DNA of 64,000 nt from Luidia sarsii (GCA_949987565.1 OX465115.1:12099520-12163519), one strand, 5' to 3'. Positions 35,750-47,882 are shown, numbered from the stretch's first letter. Notes: generated by a model not told the origin, from the letters alone. Numbers and translations: made by a program.

Positions 35750-36690
35750 TTTCTCTCTCTCTCTCTTGCTTGCCCTCTCTAAGTGGTCGAAGGGGAAACT
35801 AGCCACTTAGGCGAAACGACTGGAGCAAACCAGCTTTAATTTATTTCATTTTATCTGCCTTTCTCGCTATCCCACGTCCCTCTCCTTCTCTATCCCCCTC
35901 CATGTCTCTCCCCATCTCTCTCCCCCTCTCTCTCACTCTCTCTCACTCTCTCTCACTCTCTCGTCCTCTCTATTCCCTCCTCTTTCCCCCTTGCTGCGTC
36001 GTTTTCTTTGTCCCCACTTTCTCTCCCGGTCCCTCCTTTACTCTCTTTCACCACTCTTCCCCTCTCCTTCCCCTCCCCCACTCTCTCCCTCCCTCGCTCT
36101 TTCGTGCCATCTCTACCCTCTCTCTTTCTCTCTCCCTCTTTTCCTGCACCCCACTCTCGCTCTCTCTTCCTCCTCCCTCTTTCCCTCTCGCCCCCTCCCC
36201 ACCTCTGCCTCTCCCCTTCTCCTCTCTCTTTCTCTCCCTCCACCTCCCTCCGACTCCCTCTCACCCTGTCTCCTTCTGTCTCCCCTCTCTCGCCCTCCCC
36301 TCTCTCTTTCTCTCTCCCTCTTTTCCTGCACCCCACTCTCGCTCTCTCTCTTTCTCCTCCCTCTTTCCCTCTCGCCCCCCCACCTCTGCCTCTCCCCTTC
36401 TCCTCTCTCTTTCTCTCCCTCCACATCCCTCCGACTCCCTCTCACCCTGTCTCCTTCTGTCTCCCCTCTCTCGCCCTCCCCTCTCTCTTTCTCTCTCCCT
36501 CTTTTCCTGCACCCCACTCTCGCTCTCACTCTTCCTCCTCCCTCTTTCCCTCTCGCCCCCCACCTCTGCCTCTCCCCTTCTCCTCTCTCTTTCTCTCCCT
36601 CCACATCCCTCCGACTCCCTCTCACCCTGTCTCCTTCTGTCTCCTCTCTCTCGCCCTCCCCCCTCTCTCTCTCGCTCTCCCTTACAAGTC
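35750..36690. repeat. CT-rich tract containing a 181-bp tandem triplication
   Basis: CTTTTCCTGCACCCCACTCT recurs at about 36139, 36321 and 36501 with nearly identical surroundings. The 285-codon frames are translations of this repeat. Confidence 0.88.
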
Positions 36691-38149
36691 GGAAAGCATG
36701 GCAGTTCCTCTACTGCTTGCCTTTATTTTTTTCCATCGAGAGATGTTATTTTTTGCTGACGTTCAAGGTCACCCCGTGTCTCGGCAGTAAGCTTCGACAG
36801 CGGAGTTCCCAGAGGGAGAGAGAAAAAAAATTGTCACTCTAATGAAGCAACCATCCTTGTCAGAATAAGCTGACATTGACGGGGATTAATTTGAAGTGAT
36901 TTTATTTTTGTTATTCTCTTCTCCACCCCTCCCTCGACACCAGGGAGAAATAATGATAAAAAAAAGGGCTTCTCTTCTTTGATATAGGTTGGGGATGGTC
37001 AGGACTTGCCTGAGGGGAGGAATGAAAACTCCCGGTTGCCAGGCAACCGCATGGTATTTTAATAACGCGCCGTATTGGACGCTTTGCATTCTACCAGCAG
37101 ACGGTATCGTGTGGGTGTGTTTGTGTGTGTGTGGGGGGGGGGGTGCGTGTGTGTGTGTGTGTGTGGATGTGGGGTGTGTGTGTGTGTGGGGTACTGGAAC
37201 AATGGGTGGGTACTCAGAACACTGGGCCCGCTCCTTGTGGGGTACATTGTTGGTACCCCATAAGGTTTTCACGAAACTAGTTATTTGGAATTAACTCAAA
37301 AAGGAGGAATTTCCGAGGTATGTTTATTCGTCGCAAACAGAACTATATTGTATAAGGGACGTTCGCTAGAGATTTCATCCTAGGAAAGTGATTCTGGTTC
37401 GAAAGGGAGCGATTTGATTTAGGCCCTTCTGGGAGTATTTTTTTAGTACACGAGAACAAAGGAAATAGGCCCTACCCCACAAGTATACGCGTGTAAGGGT
37501 GTGTGTGTGTGGGGGGGGGGGTGTAGGGGGAGGTGTGGGTTGTAAGGAGATCTTTAAAGGACATTAGCGATTCCCACTAACAAGTCAAATTAAAAGTGAA
37601 AACTGGTCTTCGGGTTCTGTGCTCCAAACAGTGTAATGGGTTCCCTTGTGCGAGGAGTGGACAGTAGGAGTATGGCTACGAACAGCCCCTTTAAATCTTC
37701 AGAGTTCTTCTGTTTAAGAAAAAACAAAATGGTCCATCATGCAAGTAAAACCGAAGGTCTTAATTTAAAGGAGAACGCACTTGCTGGTTTGAAGGTAAAG
37801 CCACAAAATAAACTGGGCGAAGAGGGTTAGAGGTGAAAATCAGGCCGATAAAAGGTAGACAGGGTTTGGCAGCCTTGAAGGACGGGACCGACTCCTCAAT
37901 CCTAACCTTATTATTAAAGTTGCCTTAACTTGTCACGTCGGCAACAGTACTCTCGGCGGACGTAAGGGACGCGGCCACGGAGGGAGAAATCGACCCTAAC
38001 GCGTTTAGGAACTGGCCCCCTTGCTCTCTTGTTGTGACCCCCATTTCTTTGGGGGGAAACCCGGAAGGGAACTGGGCACGCGCACTTGTATACAGCGCCG
38101 GAACATTCGATAGAGAACCGGGAGGTTTGTTTTTGACTTGGAAAGTGAC
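36691..38149. other. Unique sequence with GT patches
   Basis: Nothing gene-like apart from short frames. Confidence 0.35.
37100..37190. repeat. GT-rich microsatellite
   Basis: GTGTGTGTG with a G11 run. A second GT/G-rich patch is at 37498-37545. Alternating purine-pyrimidine sequence could adopt Z-DNA. Confidence 0.85.
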
Positions 38150-38840
38150 AGACAGATATGAATAAAGACAGAGAGACAGAAAGATGCAGAGAGAGGTAGA
38201 GAGACAGAAAGATAGAAAGACACAGAGAGACAGAAAGATAGAAAGACACAGAGAGACAGAAAGATGGAAAGACACAGAGAGACAGAAAGATAGAAAGACA
38301 CGCAGAGAGACAGACAGATAGAAAGACACAGAGAGACAGAAAGATGGAAAGACACAGAGAGACAGAAAGATAGAAAGACAGAGAGACAGAAAGATGGAAA
38401 GACACAAAAAGAGAGAGAAAGATAGAAAGACACAGAGAGACAGAAAGATAGAAAGACACAGAGAGACAGAAAGATAGAAAGACACAGAGAGACAGAAAGA
38501 TGGAAAGACACAGAGAGACAGAAAGATCGAAAGACACAAAGAGACAGAAAGATAGAAAGACACAGAGAGACAGAAAGATGGAAAGGCACAGAGAGACAGA
38601 AAGATAGAAAGACACAGAGAGAGACAGAAAGATGGAAAGACACATAGAGACAGAAATATAGAAAGACACAGCGACAGAAAGATAGAAAGACACAGAAAGA
38701 CAGAAAGATAGAAAGACACAGAGAGACAGAAAAATAGAAAGACAGAGAAACAGAAAGATGGAAAGACACAAAGAGACAGAAAGATGGAAAGACACAAAGA
38801 GACAGAAAGATGGAAAGACACAGAGAGACAGACAGACTAA
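38150..38840. repeat. 24-bp minisatellite (GAGACAGAAAGATRGAAAGA then CACA)
   Basis: About 28 units with minor changes (GATAGA/GATGGA). The period is divisible by three, so 300-codon minus-strand frames (SFYLSVSLCLSIF) are open; these are artefacts. Confidence 0.92.
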
Positions 38841-39062
38841 GATACGAAGCTGGAGACCGATATAGAGGCGGGGAGGGGAGAGGGAGGGGAGGAGCGGGAA
38901 GGCAAGGGAGGCACACAAAAGAGACACAGACAAATGAAGAGATGAAAAGAGGAGAGACAGAGAGAGAAAGATGAGAGAGAGGGAGAAAGCGTGGTGGGGA
39001 GGGAGCGAAAGAGAGAGAGAGAGAGCGAGGGAGTGTGTGTGAGAAAGATAGAGTGACAGATG
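38841..39062. repeat. Purine-rich sequence after the 24-bp array
   Basis: GAGAGGGAGG-type sequence ending in GTGTGTGAGAAAGATAG. Confidence 0.75.
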
Positions 39063-39599
39063 ACTGTGAGTGTTGGGTAAAAAAATTCCACCGGATTCCT
39101 GGCTTAGGAAACTTCAAATCGAGCCGGCACTGCTAAGGGAGGAGCCGGCCGGGGAAACCGACCCGTGCCCCGGTCTGAGACCCGACGCCCCGTCGATCGA
39201 AGATAGCGTGCCCCTATACGAAGCACACTTGGGACGCGGCAGCGTGTGGCTGAATGAATCGAGAAACGCAAGACGAGGCCTTTGTCTGTCGGGTCTCAAT
39301 CGGCAGTGGTTGCGGACCCTGCAGCGCACTCCGGTTTTCAGCCGAGCATTACGGCTGAAAAGAACTCATTTTGGAACGCTGTAATGCCAGCTCGGATTGC
39401 TCTCAATGTCACCGTTTTGCCCTCGAACAGGAACCCGGCAAAATGGTGCTCTCCGCACCAAAACGGTTCGCGTAGCGGTCACTCCATATGACCTACTCTG
39501 TCTGGTCTAATAGTTTGGGTTCCGTACTCTTTCAGAGTCAGGTTTGAGTCATGCAGGGTCCGGTTCAGAATCACTCTGAGTTGCTATTCCGTTTCAGAT

Positions 39600-39600
39600 C

Positions 39601-39662
<62 letters not shown>

Positions 39663-40110
39663 GTAGAGAGAGAGAGGTGGAGAGCGTGAGAGAGACATAT
39701 AAAGGGGAGAGAGAGAAAGAGAGGGGGAGAGGGAGATAGAGAGAGGTAGAGAGCGAGAGAGAGAGAACGAGAGAGAGAAAGAGGGAGAGGTGGAGAGCAT
39801 GAGAGAGACAGACAAAGAAAGGGAGAGAGAGGGGGAGAGGGAGAGGGAGAAGGAGAGGGAAAGAGTAGGAGGGAATGGGCGACAGACAGGGGTAAAGAGA
39901 GAGGTTGGGAGAGAGCGGGAGAGAGATGGAGAGAGAAGGAGAGAGAGGGAGTGGGAGAGGGATGGAGAGAGAGGGAGAGAGAGGGAGAGGGATGGAGAGA
40001 GAAGGAGAGAGAGGGAGTGGGAGAGGGATGGAGAGAGAGGGAGAGAGAGGAAGGGAGAGAGAGAGAGAGGGAAAACGAGAGAGAGAAAGAGAGAGAGAGA
40101 GGTGAAGAGA
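39600..40110. repeat. GA-rich tract
   Basis: GAGAGAGA and GGGAGAGGGATGGAGA units; a 62-bp segment with GAGTGGGAGAGGGATGG is repeated twice near 39948 and 40014. Similar in make-up to 54.5-54.9 kb, including GTGGAGAGCRTGAGAGAGAC. Confidence 0.9.
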
Positions 40111-41239
40111 TTGGAAGACCATTAAATAGGTTCAAACCTTTCAAATTCGCACTCGCGCTAAACAAATTAGTATGAACTGGTAGATTCATTTCCCAAATCC
40201 ACTCGCGTAAGTGTTGAGTAAATGCACACGTGCTTTCATATACGTATGTTTAAATTGAATAAGATCTATTTCACATTCATACGATGAGCTCGTGTAGCGC
40301 TGCAGACCAGTCGTTTTGGGATGGAGGTTGAATTGATTAACCGAGATTACTATGTGCTCATCGGGGGAAGGGACGCATTGTGAAATAGTCGACTCACGGT
40401 GACAGGCGTGCAATTACGCATGTCGGCGGTCTGAAAAAGACAGTGTGTATATTCTAGCGTCAATCAACATCGTCGATGTCATCTCCAGGAGTGGCACTTT
40501 TTCGGCTGACACCGGAGAGACGATGAGGAAAATAAGCCAAGCAAAACAAAGCAGAGGGTAATTGCTCAACCAATAATGCGCACTGCCCTCGCTAGTCGCT
40601 ATAAAAAAAGGCATCTTATAGCGAAATGGATACAGCGCGACACGCTTCCTTACCTATACGCCGCCCGACACTCCACTGCACATAGCCAGACTTTGGGGTT
40701 TGTTTTTTTTCTCAAAGAGAAGTGCGGCGGATCTTTCGTTTCTCATCGCTGGTCAAACACATGACTTTCCTTGGCGAGCAGCTGAAACAAGCCGTGCTTT
40801 ATACGACCGCGTACTAGCGTATACCATCCCCACCTCCCGTTAATTAAAAAACACGTCTATCTCCGGTGTCTCCTTCGTCCTTCTAAGCGCCTACCCGCGG
40901 GGCGCGTTAATTAATTAGCCCGCAGTGACGTATTAAAGTAGAGTCGTCCTCATTGTTTGCCTTTTTTTCCCGACTTCTCCTTCTGAAGGGAACTGTCGGT
41001 CGTAAAGCATTCATTGGAGACCCCTCAGTCTCGATATGATGGCAGTTCGGACGCGTGATGTGTTTGGGGAGCAACCCGAATTCATGTTGTTGTGCTCGGG
41101 ATGTCGTGGTTTTTTTTTTTTAGGGTTGTCGGTCGCCTCAGGAAATGACAAAGTCGTATAACGTCAGATAGCTAGGCAGAGGTGTCTACTTAGAGGGTTT
41201 TACCACTGCTCCGATGTAAACGCCGCGTGGTTTGCGCAT
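40111..41239. other. Unique sequence, no gene seen
   Basis: Short frames only. Confidence 0.35.
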
Positions 41240-41445
41240 CGTTTCATCTCAGGTCTCTTGTCAAAAAGATCATCGGTGGAGTGCCTGTTGAGTTCATCCG
41301 ACCGATACAATTTCCCCCGGTAGAAAGCCGATTGTACTGGACTCTGGGGTGAAAAATACACGATGGCTATTCGGTGGAAACGTCATCGGACGGGTCAAAT
41401 CATCTGATACACAACCGATGGTCTTTTGACAAGAGTCCTCACTGT
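41240..41445. repeat. Imperfect inverted repeat, possible MITE
   Basis: CTCTTGTCAAAAAGATCATC at about 41261 is inverted as GATGGTCTTTTGACAAGAG at about 41425. Further inward GTTCATCCGACCGAT pairs weakly with CATCGGACGGGTC. No clear ends or target duplication. Confidence 0.4.
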
Positions 41446-41804
41446 TCAGAAATAAATTCTGCCATTTGGGCGGATACTTGTCGTGTAATGGAATCGGGTA
41501 AATCGTGCACGCTCTACGGAGACCTCGGTTCTTGTTTGCGTGATGTCATTCCTGCAGGTCGCCCTCAACGACAGGCCAAAATAAGCTGGCTTTTACACAA
41601 TTTGACTGAGGACAGACTCAAGCGTTGTCATTTAACAAGTGTCAGGCTTGAAAACAATAGGCCTTAAGCTTTTCTTGTTTGTGTGAATAAGACTTAAGGC
41701 TTTGCATGGTAGGTTAATCAATATAGGAAGGTTTGCGGTGACACCATGTATAAAGTCTCTTAAAGGAAGAGGTGTGGTTCTGAAAAGAACCTGAGTGGTA
41801 ACTC

Positions 41805-41838
41805 GACGTTTCGACCAGTATGCTCTGGCCGTCATCAG
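41805..41838 (-). ncRNA. Hammerhead-like ribozyme motif, minus-strand arm
   Basis: The minus strand reads CUGAUGA (41838-41832), C, stem II GGCCAG/CUGGUC (six pairs including one G-U), GAAA, then CGUC. Stem I CUC/GAG brackets the core. It mirrors the plus-strand motif at 41853-41886 and has the better stem II. Confidence 0.58.
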
Positions 41839-41852
41839 GAGATGACGTCATC

Positions 41853-41886
41853 CTGATGACGGCCAGAGCATACCGGTCGAAACGTC
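41853..41886 (+). ncRNA. Hammerhead-like ribozyme motif, plus-strand arm
   Basis: In RNA terms: CUGAUGA (41853-41859), an extra C, stem II from GGCC (41861-41864) and GGUC (41875-41878) around a loop, GAAA (41879-41882), then CGUC (41883-41886). Stem III is reduced to ACGU, which can only pair in a dimer, as described for small Penelope hammerheads. Stem I (UC with GA) is weak. Oddities are the eighth nucleotide in the CUGANGA linker and the short stem I. Confidence 0.55.
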
Positions 41887-41972
41887 GAGTTAACACTCAG
41901 GTTCTTTTCAGAACCACACATCTTCCTTTAAGAGACTTTATACATGGTGTCACCGCAAACCTGCCTATATTG

Positions 41973-43394
41973 TTTGTGTGAGTTTGTGTGTGAAAAATAA
42001 ACTCTGTTTTGAAAAAAAAAAGACTACCAACTTAGCTTCATCATCAACATGAAAACCCATTAGTAATTTTTAGCATTTGGATGGCAGAGACGAAGTTGGA
42101 TCCGATGTTTATTTTAGAAACGGCTAATGTATCCCATTGGTCAATGATGTACTCCTCGCAGGCACATTGTGTACATGAAGCGTTTCCATTATGCTGCTTC
42201 TAAGATGGCGCTGTAAAAAAGTCAGTGCATCCATACGCGGGGAAATTCAAGTCGAATTTAATACGGTGTATATGAACACGAGAGTGTTTGTTTGTTCAGC
42301 TTTCTTACGGGCGTTGTAAACGGTCGCCTGTGGTGCCTGCGAGAATCATGTTGATTGGTATGAAGGTATGGCGGCTGTATGCGCGTGATTTGGGCGCAAT
42401 GAATGTATCGTTGCCTGACGCTAGTTCCGTAGTTATGGCACAATGGCGTCTGTTGGTTCTATCTACCTATAACGGAGCTCAAGTATTATAGGTGTTGTTT
42501 TTAAAGGGAGTTCCTGCGTTTACTATATGTGGTGTGTATTATGTACATAAATACATAAAGGTGGTGGGGATCAGTCGTGTTTCTTTATCCAACGAATCTC
42601 CTACAAGTGATAATATTGTATAGACTGGTGGCATAGTGCGTCACACCATGTATTGCCACTGTATATATACGGATAGAGGTTTGTGTTGGCGGTCACGATG
42701 AAAGAAATTCGACTATTATTCAATTAGATATTCACTGCCGTTTTTGGTAAGGTTAGAGTTACACTAGATGATGAAGTGCGCTATAGGAAAAAAGTCGAAC
42801 AGAAACGGCGAAACCTAAATCTTCGGTTATGACCGTTAGAAACGACCGAAGGAAGGGGTATAGTGTATCAGTCGTATTTCCCACATTAACCAAGCAGCAA
42901 GTGATCAAACTGCACAGTCTGGTGATGGCATACATGTAGTTCTGTCCCGCAATGCATCACCCAACCTTCCAGGAGTGATGATATTTTGTCTTGATTGTCT
43001 TCATTTGTCTTCATTTGAATTGAATTTTTCAGTAGCTGGTCATGATTTTATGTGACAGCCTGCAATATTATTTTAATTAATACAAACTAAAAAAAATAAA
43101 AAAATAATCGTTTTTAAGATATTGAACATAATTTCATTTTATCTTTTCAGGAGGTCCAGATATTTTACAAAAAGCCTTTTTAACCAAATAATTGTTAATA
43201 CCTTTCATGTAGTAACTTTGTAATTTTGTAACTTGTTTTGGTTTTTATCTTTGTATTCAGCGCTTTGAGGCCTGTTTGGCAATTTGAGCGCTTTATAAAT
43301 ATCCTTTCATTATTATTATTGATTGTTTTTTTCCAATTAAAAGGGAGGAAAACTTTCCAACCTTGAATAATTAATGACAAATCAAAGGAAGATC
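41973..43394. other. AT-rich unique sequence
   Basis: No repeat or gene recognised. TAAGATGGCGCTG at 42201 is an isolated YY1-like word. Confidence 0.35.
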
Positions 43395-43455
43395 GACTTG
43401 CCACTGGCCACTGCTTTGGCGTATTAGCTCTCTACCGCATGAGCTCTGCAACCTT
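43395..43455 (-). mobile_element. Possible tRNA-like SINE fragment
   Basis: The minus strand reads AGCTCATGCGGTAGAG, an A-box match, but no B box follows. Confidence 0.3.
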
Positions 43456-43649
43456 TTTGTGAGTGTGTTTTACGGGTTCTCAGATAGACTTCTATCGTCT
43501 AATCTATATATTGCTCCTTCCGTAACTTCCCAAAAACCCAAATCACCACTCTTTTACACCATTCTATGGGTAATGTTTGCCGTTCTGCTCAAATTGGTAT
43601 TACTGAGCAATTATACAATCGTAAACACAATCAGATTCACTTCTTCCAT

Positions 43650-43735
43650 AATTCTAAAATTTAGTGGGCCTGACGTTTCGATCCTAGCAGGACCTTTCTC
43701 AAAGGCAGAGTGACAAGGACAAAACAGATACATAA
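43650..43735 (-). mobile_element. Penelope-like terminal repeat fragment, second family
   Basis: Nearly identical to the left arm at 31.65 kb from CTAAAATTTAGTGGGCC to ACAAAACAGATACAT. The intact motif lies at 43672-43702 on the minus strand. Confidence 0.6.
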
Positions 43736-44689
43736 TTATTCCATAATTATTATCATGTCCCTTTCCTGAGAGGCTGAGGATTAAAAACCAGAAATAAAAA
43801 ACTCATTGAGCAAAAAAATCTGGAAAACCTTAAGCCTGCCTGCACTTCTTTAAGACAACCTACTTCTCCTTATTTTGTATTATTTCAACCTTAAATCTTG
43901 ACTGATCAGCGTCGCAAGCTAGAATGGCGTGCCCTTGCCTTGCTTGGCCGTAGCCCCCTTCGGCAGCTTCTGTTATTCAAATTTCCTTCCTGCAACGCCC
44001 TCACGCTGCATTCGTCAGCCGATCAGACAATTTTTGCCTGCTAATATACACATGCGTACACGCAGGCAAAGGAAAATGGCTAGGGCAGTGGAATGTTGGC
44101 GCCAGTATGTAAGAAGCAATGAGCCATTAACAACCGCTTATGGTTTATTTTTTTTACCGAGTATATCATATTTGCTTTTATCATCGAAATGATTACCAAG
44201 GTAATTTGTGTTTGAAACGACCCATTGTCTAGCAAAGCTGGGGGAAAACATGTTTTTGTCTCAACAAGGCCCAATCTTATTTCCTCGTGGTTTTTTCTAT
44301 TCCGTTTCGGGAGAAGGAAAGGAACGGGCACTTAGAATTTTTATTGATGGATACATTCACCGACCATGGTTCTAGGACTCGACCACAAATGGATGTCCAT
44401 ATATCAAAATAATGCGTATTCCCTCAATGCACCTCGGATGGAATGGTATAGGCTGTGTTGGTCCGTGGAGGAAGAAGGGTTGGTCCGATGCGATGTCGTT
44501 TGCCATTATACGAGAATGGTCTGTGGGGACGGACTTCGTCTTTGGCCGGCGCGGGCCGGCTCTCCAGACTCTTCTCGCGGGGGACGGGCTGGCTTTGCGC
44601 AGCTGCTCCGTTGAGGGGCGGGTTGTTTGTTCGGAGTTTGGTGGGCTTGGCGAGCGGGGAGCGGCTATAGCCGAGTCCTGGAAGTCGGT

Positions 44690-45115
44690 TGGGGGGTTGG
44701 TGAGTGGGCGGTCAGTCACTGGGGTTGGTTGCTTAATTGCTTGGCTGCCTGGCTTGCTAAAAGGGTGGGTGGGGGGACGAGTGATGGGGTGCATGGATGG
44801 TTAAGGAGTTTAGTTAGTGGCTCTGGTTTATAGCCTGTTGGTTGGCTGGTTGGGTGGGTGGCTGAAAGACTTAATCGCTGGTTGACTCGATTGCTGATTG
44901 TTGGTTGGTTGGCTGGCTGGCTTGTGGGTTGATTGGTTGGCTGACTGAATGACTGGCTGGTTGGTTGGCGGGTTTATGGGTTGATTGGTTGGCTGACTGA
45001 ATGACTGGCTGGTTGGTTTGCGGGTTTGCTGTCTGACTGGTTGGTTGACTGGCTAGCTGATCGGTTTGTAGTTTGATTGGATGTTTAGATGACAGGTTGC
45101 TCGCTTGGTTGGCTG
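44690..45115. repeat. Degraded (TTGG/GGCTGG)n sequence
   Basis: GGTTGGCTGACTGAATGACT occurs twice about 60 bp apart in a region of TTGG and CTGG words. Confidence 0.65.
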
Positions 45116-45233
45116 GCAAGAACACGGTGAGAGTTATTTTACACTTAATGAAGTTTGAGGACCGGAATTGCCAGTGAAATCCATGATTTTTGCTGGCACT
45201 GATATTTTTTACACCAAAATATGTCAAGTGTCG

Positions 45234-45409
45234 CGGAATGGAAGTCCGACAATTATTGTAGGCCGTCCATTCGCCTCCCGGAATGGAAGTCCTACAATTG
45301 TAGGACGTCCATTCGCCTCCTGGAATGGAAGTCCTGCAATTCAGTGTAGGACGTCCATTCGCCTCTCGGAATGGACGTCCTACAATTGTAGGACGTCCAT
45401 TCGCCTCCT
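45234..45409. repeat. Palindromic 42-bp array, block 1 (four units, inverted orientation)
   Basis: Each unit contains GAATGGAAGTCC, the palindrome centre TACAATTGTA, GGACGTCCATTC, then GCCTCCCG. The first three parts form a 34-bp palindrome with one mismatched pair. The block runs opposite to blocks 2 and 3. Centres have drifted (GACAATTATTGTAG, GCAATTCAGTGTAG). Confidence 0.85.
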
Positions 45410-46505
45410 AGGATATAAGGCATAGGGTGTGGCGGGTTGAGCCAGTGGTTGTCGGATTGTCCTCGGGACACATCTGAACCTCGTTCTGTTCTGTGGGTTA
45501 AGTTACATTAAATTATGTTTGCTTAGTTTTGTGCAGTATACGTTGTTTCCTTGCCATGGTTTGTTAAGTAGTCTCTAAGTCGAGAGTTAACTGACCCTCA
45601 TAACAATACTACATCAATTCACCGGTAAATGGAGACGGACTTTTCCACACCACGGTCGCTTATCCGGCAATGTCCGAGAAATAGCACAGCCCTTTATACT
45701 CAAGACCAATGTTAAGTGCGCTTACCCTGGGACTAGGCAAATTTCCCTTGCTACTGAATGGCAATGCATGTACATGTACTCCATTTTAGAATATCATCCT
45801 GCCTATAGTGTATCATCAATACACACAAACTCACAACCACTCCGATGCTACTGCACATGGCCAGTGTGACCAGTCAGTCTGATACGAAATGAGTATACAG
45901 ACGTGGATGTTGTAGTCTAACCATCTCCAAATCAAAGAGCAAAACAAGAAATACAGCAACTGAAACCAGAGAGGGGCAGTTTGTTTGGTCATTTTGTTGT
46001 TCCGTCTTGTTGTAGACTGTTCTGATCATTGAAAAACAATGTACATGTACCGGTATCTATTCTCTAATCTCTACACAGGTTCTGGGGGAATGGCATCCAA
46101 GGAGGAGGGTTGCAACTGCTTGGCGTAGCTGTCCCACTTAGGCCCCGTCGCTATCAGCTCAGAAGTTACGAGATTCCGTCAGAGAAATGTTTACGTCGTA
46201 ATATGAATCCTTAATCAACATAACTAAAAATCAGAGATAAAAGAAGAAACGTCCTGGCATCCCTTCTTCCCATCATTCTGAATATCCAATTGGTTCTACT
46301 TGTACTTAAAATGTAATACGGACAGTTGACAGCTTGTGCTCGTGCAACCTTCAAACCTAATTTGTTTAAGATGACAGGCTTCTAATGCCGATTGGCACCT
46401 CTCGTACCCAAGCATTGTACAGCGCGCACATATCTTGTTATCTAGTGAGTAGATGCCTATTTTCTTATATAAAGGGTGCCGATTGGCACCCCTCGTAGCA
46501 TCGCT
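45410..46505. other. Spacer between palindromic array blocks 1 and 2
   Basis: Unique sequence, except that TGCCGATTGGCACC occurs twice (about 46387 and 46475). No reading frame of note, so if blocks 1 and 2 bound one element it is non-coding. Confidence 0.45.
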
Positions 46506-46643
46506 TCACAGTATTTGTCAGGATGTTTAGCTCTTGGAACCAGACTATTAGCTAATGGACTGGTCCAACCAGCCTCCAATGCTGACTAAATACAATGAAG
46601 TCAGGGAACCACACGGACGACTGCTGTAACAACAGCCACTGCG
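46506..46643. mobile_element. Truncated copy of the 46-bp-TIR MITE
   Basis: Matches 52134-52270 from CACAGTATTTGTCAGGAT to AACAACAGCCACTGCG. The left inverted end is missing and is replaced by ATCGCTT. Palindromic array block 2 starts just after its right end. Confidence 0.75.
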
Positions 46644-46652
46644 TAAAAAAAA

Positions 46653-46990
46653 ATGGACGGACTTCCATTCCGCGAGGCGAATGGACGTCCTACAATTGTA
46701 GGACTTCCATTCCGGGAGGCGAATGGACGTCCTACAATTGTAGGACTTCCATTCCGGGAGGCGAATGGACGTCCTACAATTGTAGGACTTCCAGTCCGGG
46801 AGGCGAATGGACGTCCTACAATTGTAGGACTTCCATTCCGGGAGGCGAATGGACGTCCTACAATTGTAGGACTTCCATTCCGGGAGGCGAATGGACGTCC
46901 TACAATTGTAGGACTTCCAGTCCGGGAGGTGAATGGACGTCCTACAATTGTAGAACTTCCAGTCCGGGAGGCGAATGGACGTCCTTCCTT
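46653..46990. repeat. Palindromic 42-bp array, block 2 (about eight units)
   Basis: Centres TACAATTGTA recur every 42 bp from 46691 to 46943. The spacer is CGGGAGGC, with CGCGAGGC in the first unit. The period is divisible by three, so all frames stay open; those frames are not evidence of coding. It starts about 10 bp after a truncated MITE end at 46643. Confidence 0.88.
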
Positions 46991-47882
46991 TGTTTCTTCA
47001 ACCCCAATGACAATGGACTTTGAGATGCAACTAGCAGCAGATGGATCGGCTTTTATCGAATGTGTGTGCGAGGCAAACCTACCGATGTTTGTCTCCACGT
47101 AGTTAATTGATTGTCACTGCGCACTCGCATCGCTACGGGAAACACCTGCTAACGTGCGCCACAGGTGTTGAGCAAAAGCACCATGGTCATTTTTTTGTCG
47201 TGCGTTGCTGTACTTACGTGGTGTATACATGTGCAGCGTTGCCAATCTGCTTTTGATCATGGTACATGTACAGTATTACCTGCCAGTGCTCAAAGAATGA
47301 TCTAAAAGAATAGCATACTAATGCCGCATTTCCAGGGGACATTCCAGGGGGCCGAAACTCACCGTGAGCACGGTTACTTTTTCCTATTTCAACTCCGGAG
47401 GAAAGGCACGAGTACAGCGGGTCTCCAAAGTCGTGAATTCGAGAGAAAATCCCTCCATGGAAAAACAAATCAACCATTAGTTCAGTTCTATATGAAAAAA
47501 CAGATTGCATATCGCATTTACCGTCAATGCGAGAGTGTGACTATTAGTAGAACGACACACTGCAGCGACACTTACACTTTGATTTTAATTTCAGCACAAA
47601 GACTATATAAAACGCAGTCGTGAACTCGAAAGTCGTAATAATTGTTAACGTCTCTGTTTACTTGTGTTTATTTCACCGGATAGTTGAAACTAGCGGTAAT
47701 CACTTGTCCCTTAACAATAGACCATGTAACACAGGTAACGTCAATAGCTACGGCTACGGATTGGAGTAGTATAACGTCTATGCCTGTGGCTTCTGGCAAT
47801 GACTCCTCCAAGGTACAGGGTGTGCTAGGACACGCCTGCTATAGTAGCCGTAGCCATAGTAAACTGAACACGGCTTATTGTA
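46991..47882. other. Spacer between palindromic array blocks 2 and 3
   Basis: Unique sequence. ATAGCTACGGCTACGG (about 47739) and TAGCCGTAGCCATAG (about 47841) are inverted. Confidence 0.4.

Larger units (their letters stand above)
41719..41972. mobile_element. Head-to-head Penelope-like terminal repeat pair with two hammerhead-like motifs
   Basis: Two arms of about 127 bp (41719-41846 and 41847-41972) form a near-perfect inverted repeat centred on the palindrome GATGACGTCATC. Going outward, each arm holds CTGATGAC, a stem-loop, GAAACGTCGAGTT, the hairpin GGTTCTTTTCAGAACC, and the tail CATGGTGTCACCGCAAACC. The same order recurs at 27.1 and 35.0 kb. The CTGANGA / stem II / GAAACGTY arrangement is that of the small hammerhead ribozymes known from Penelope-like retroelements, which often carry inverted or tandem terminal repeats. 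No reverse transcriptase or GIY-YIG region is present, so only the terminal repeats remain. Confidence 0.72.

Noticed and set aside
37914..39117. Frames of about 300-370 codons with SFYLSVSLCLSIF repeats resembling membrane protein
   Set aside because: They follow a 24-bp minisatellite whose period keeps all frames open; the hydrophobic look is a repeat artefact.
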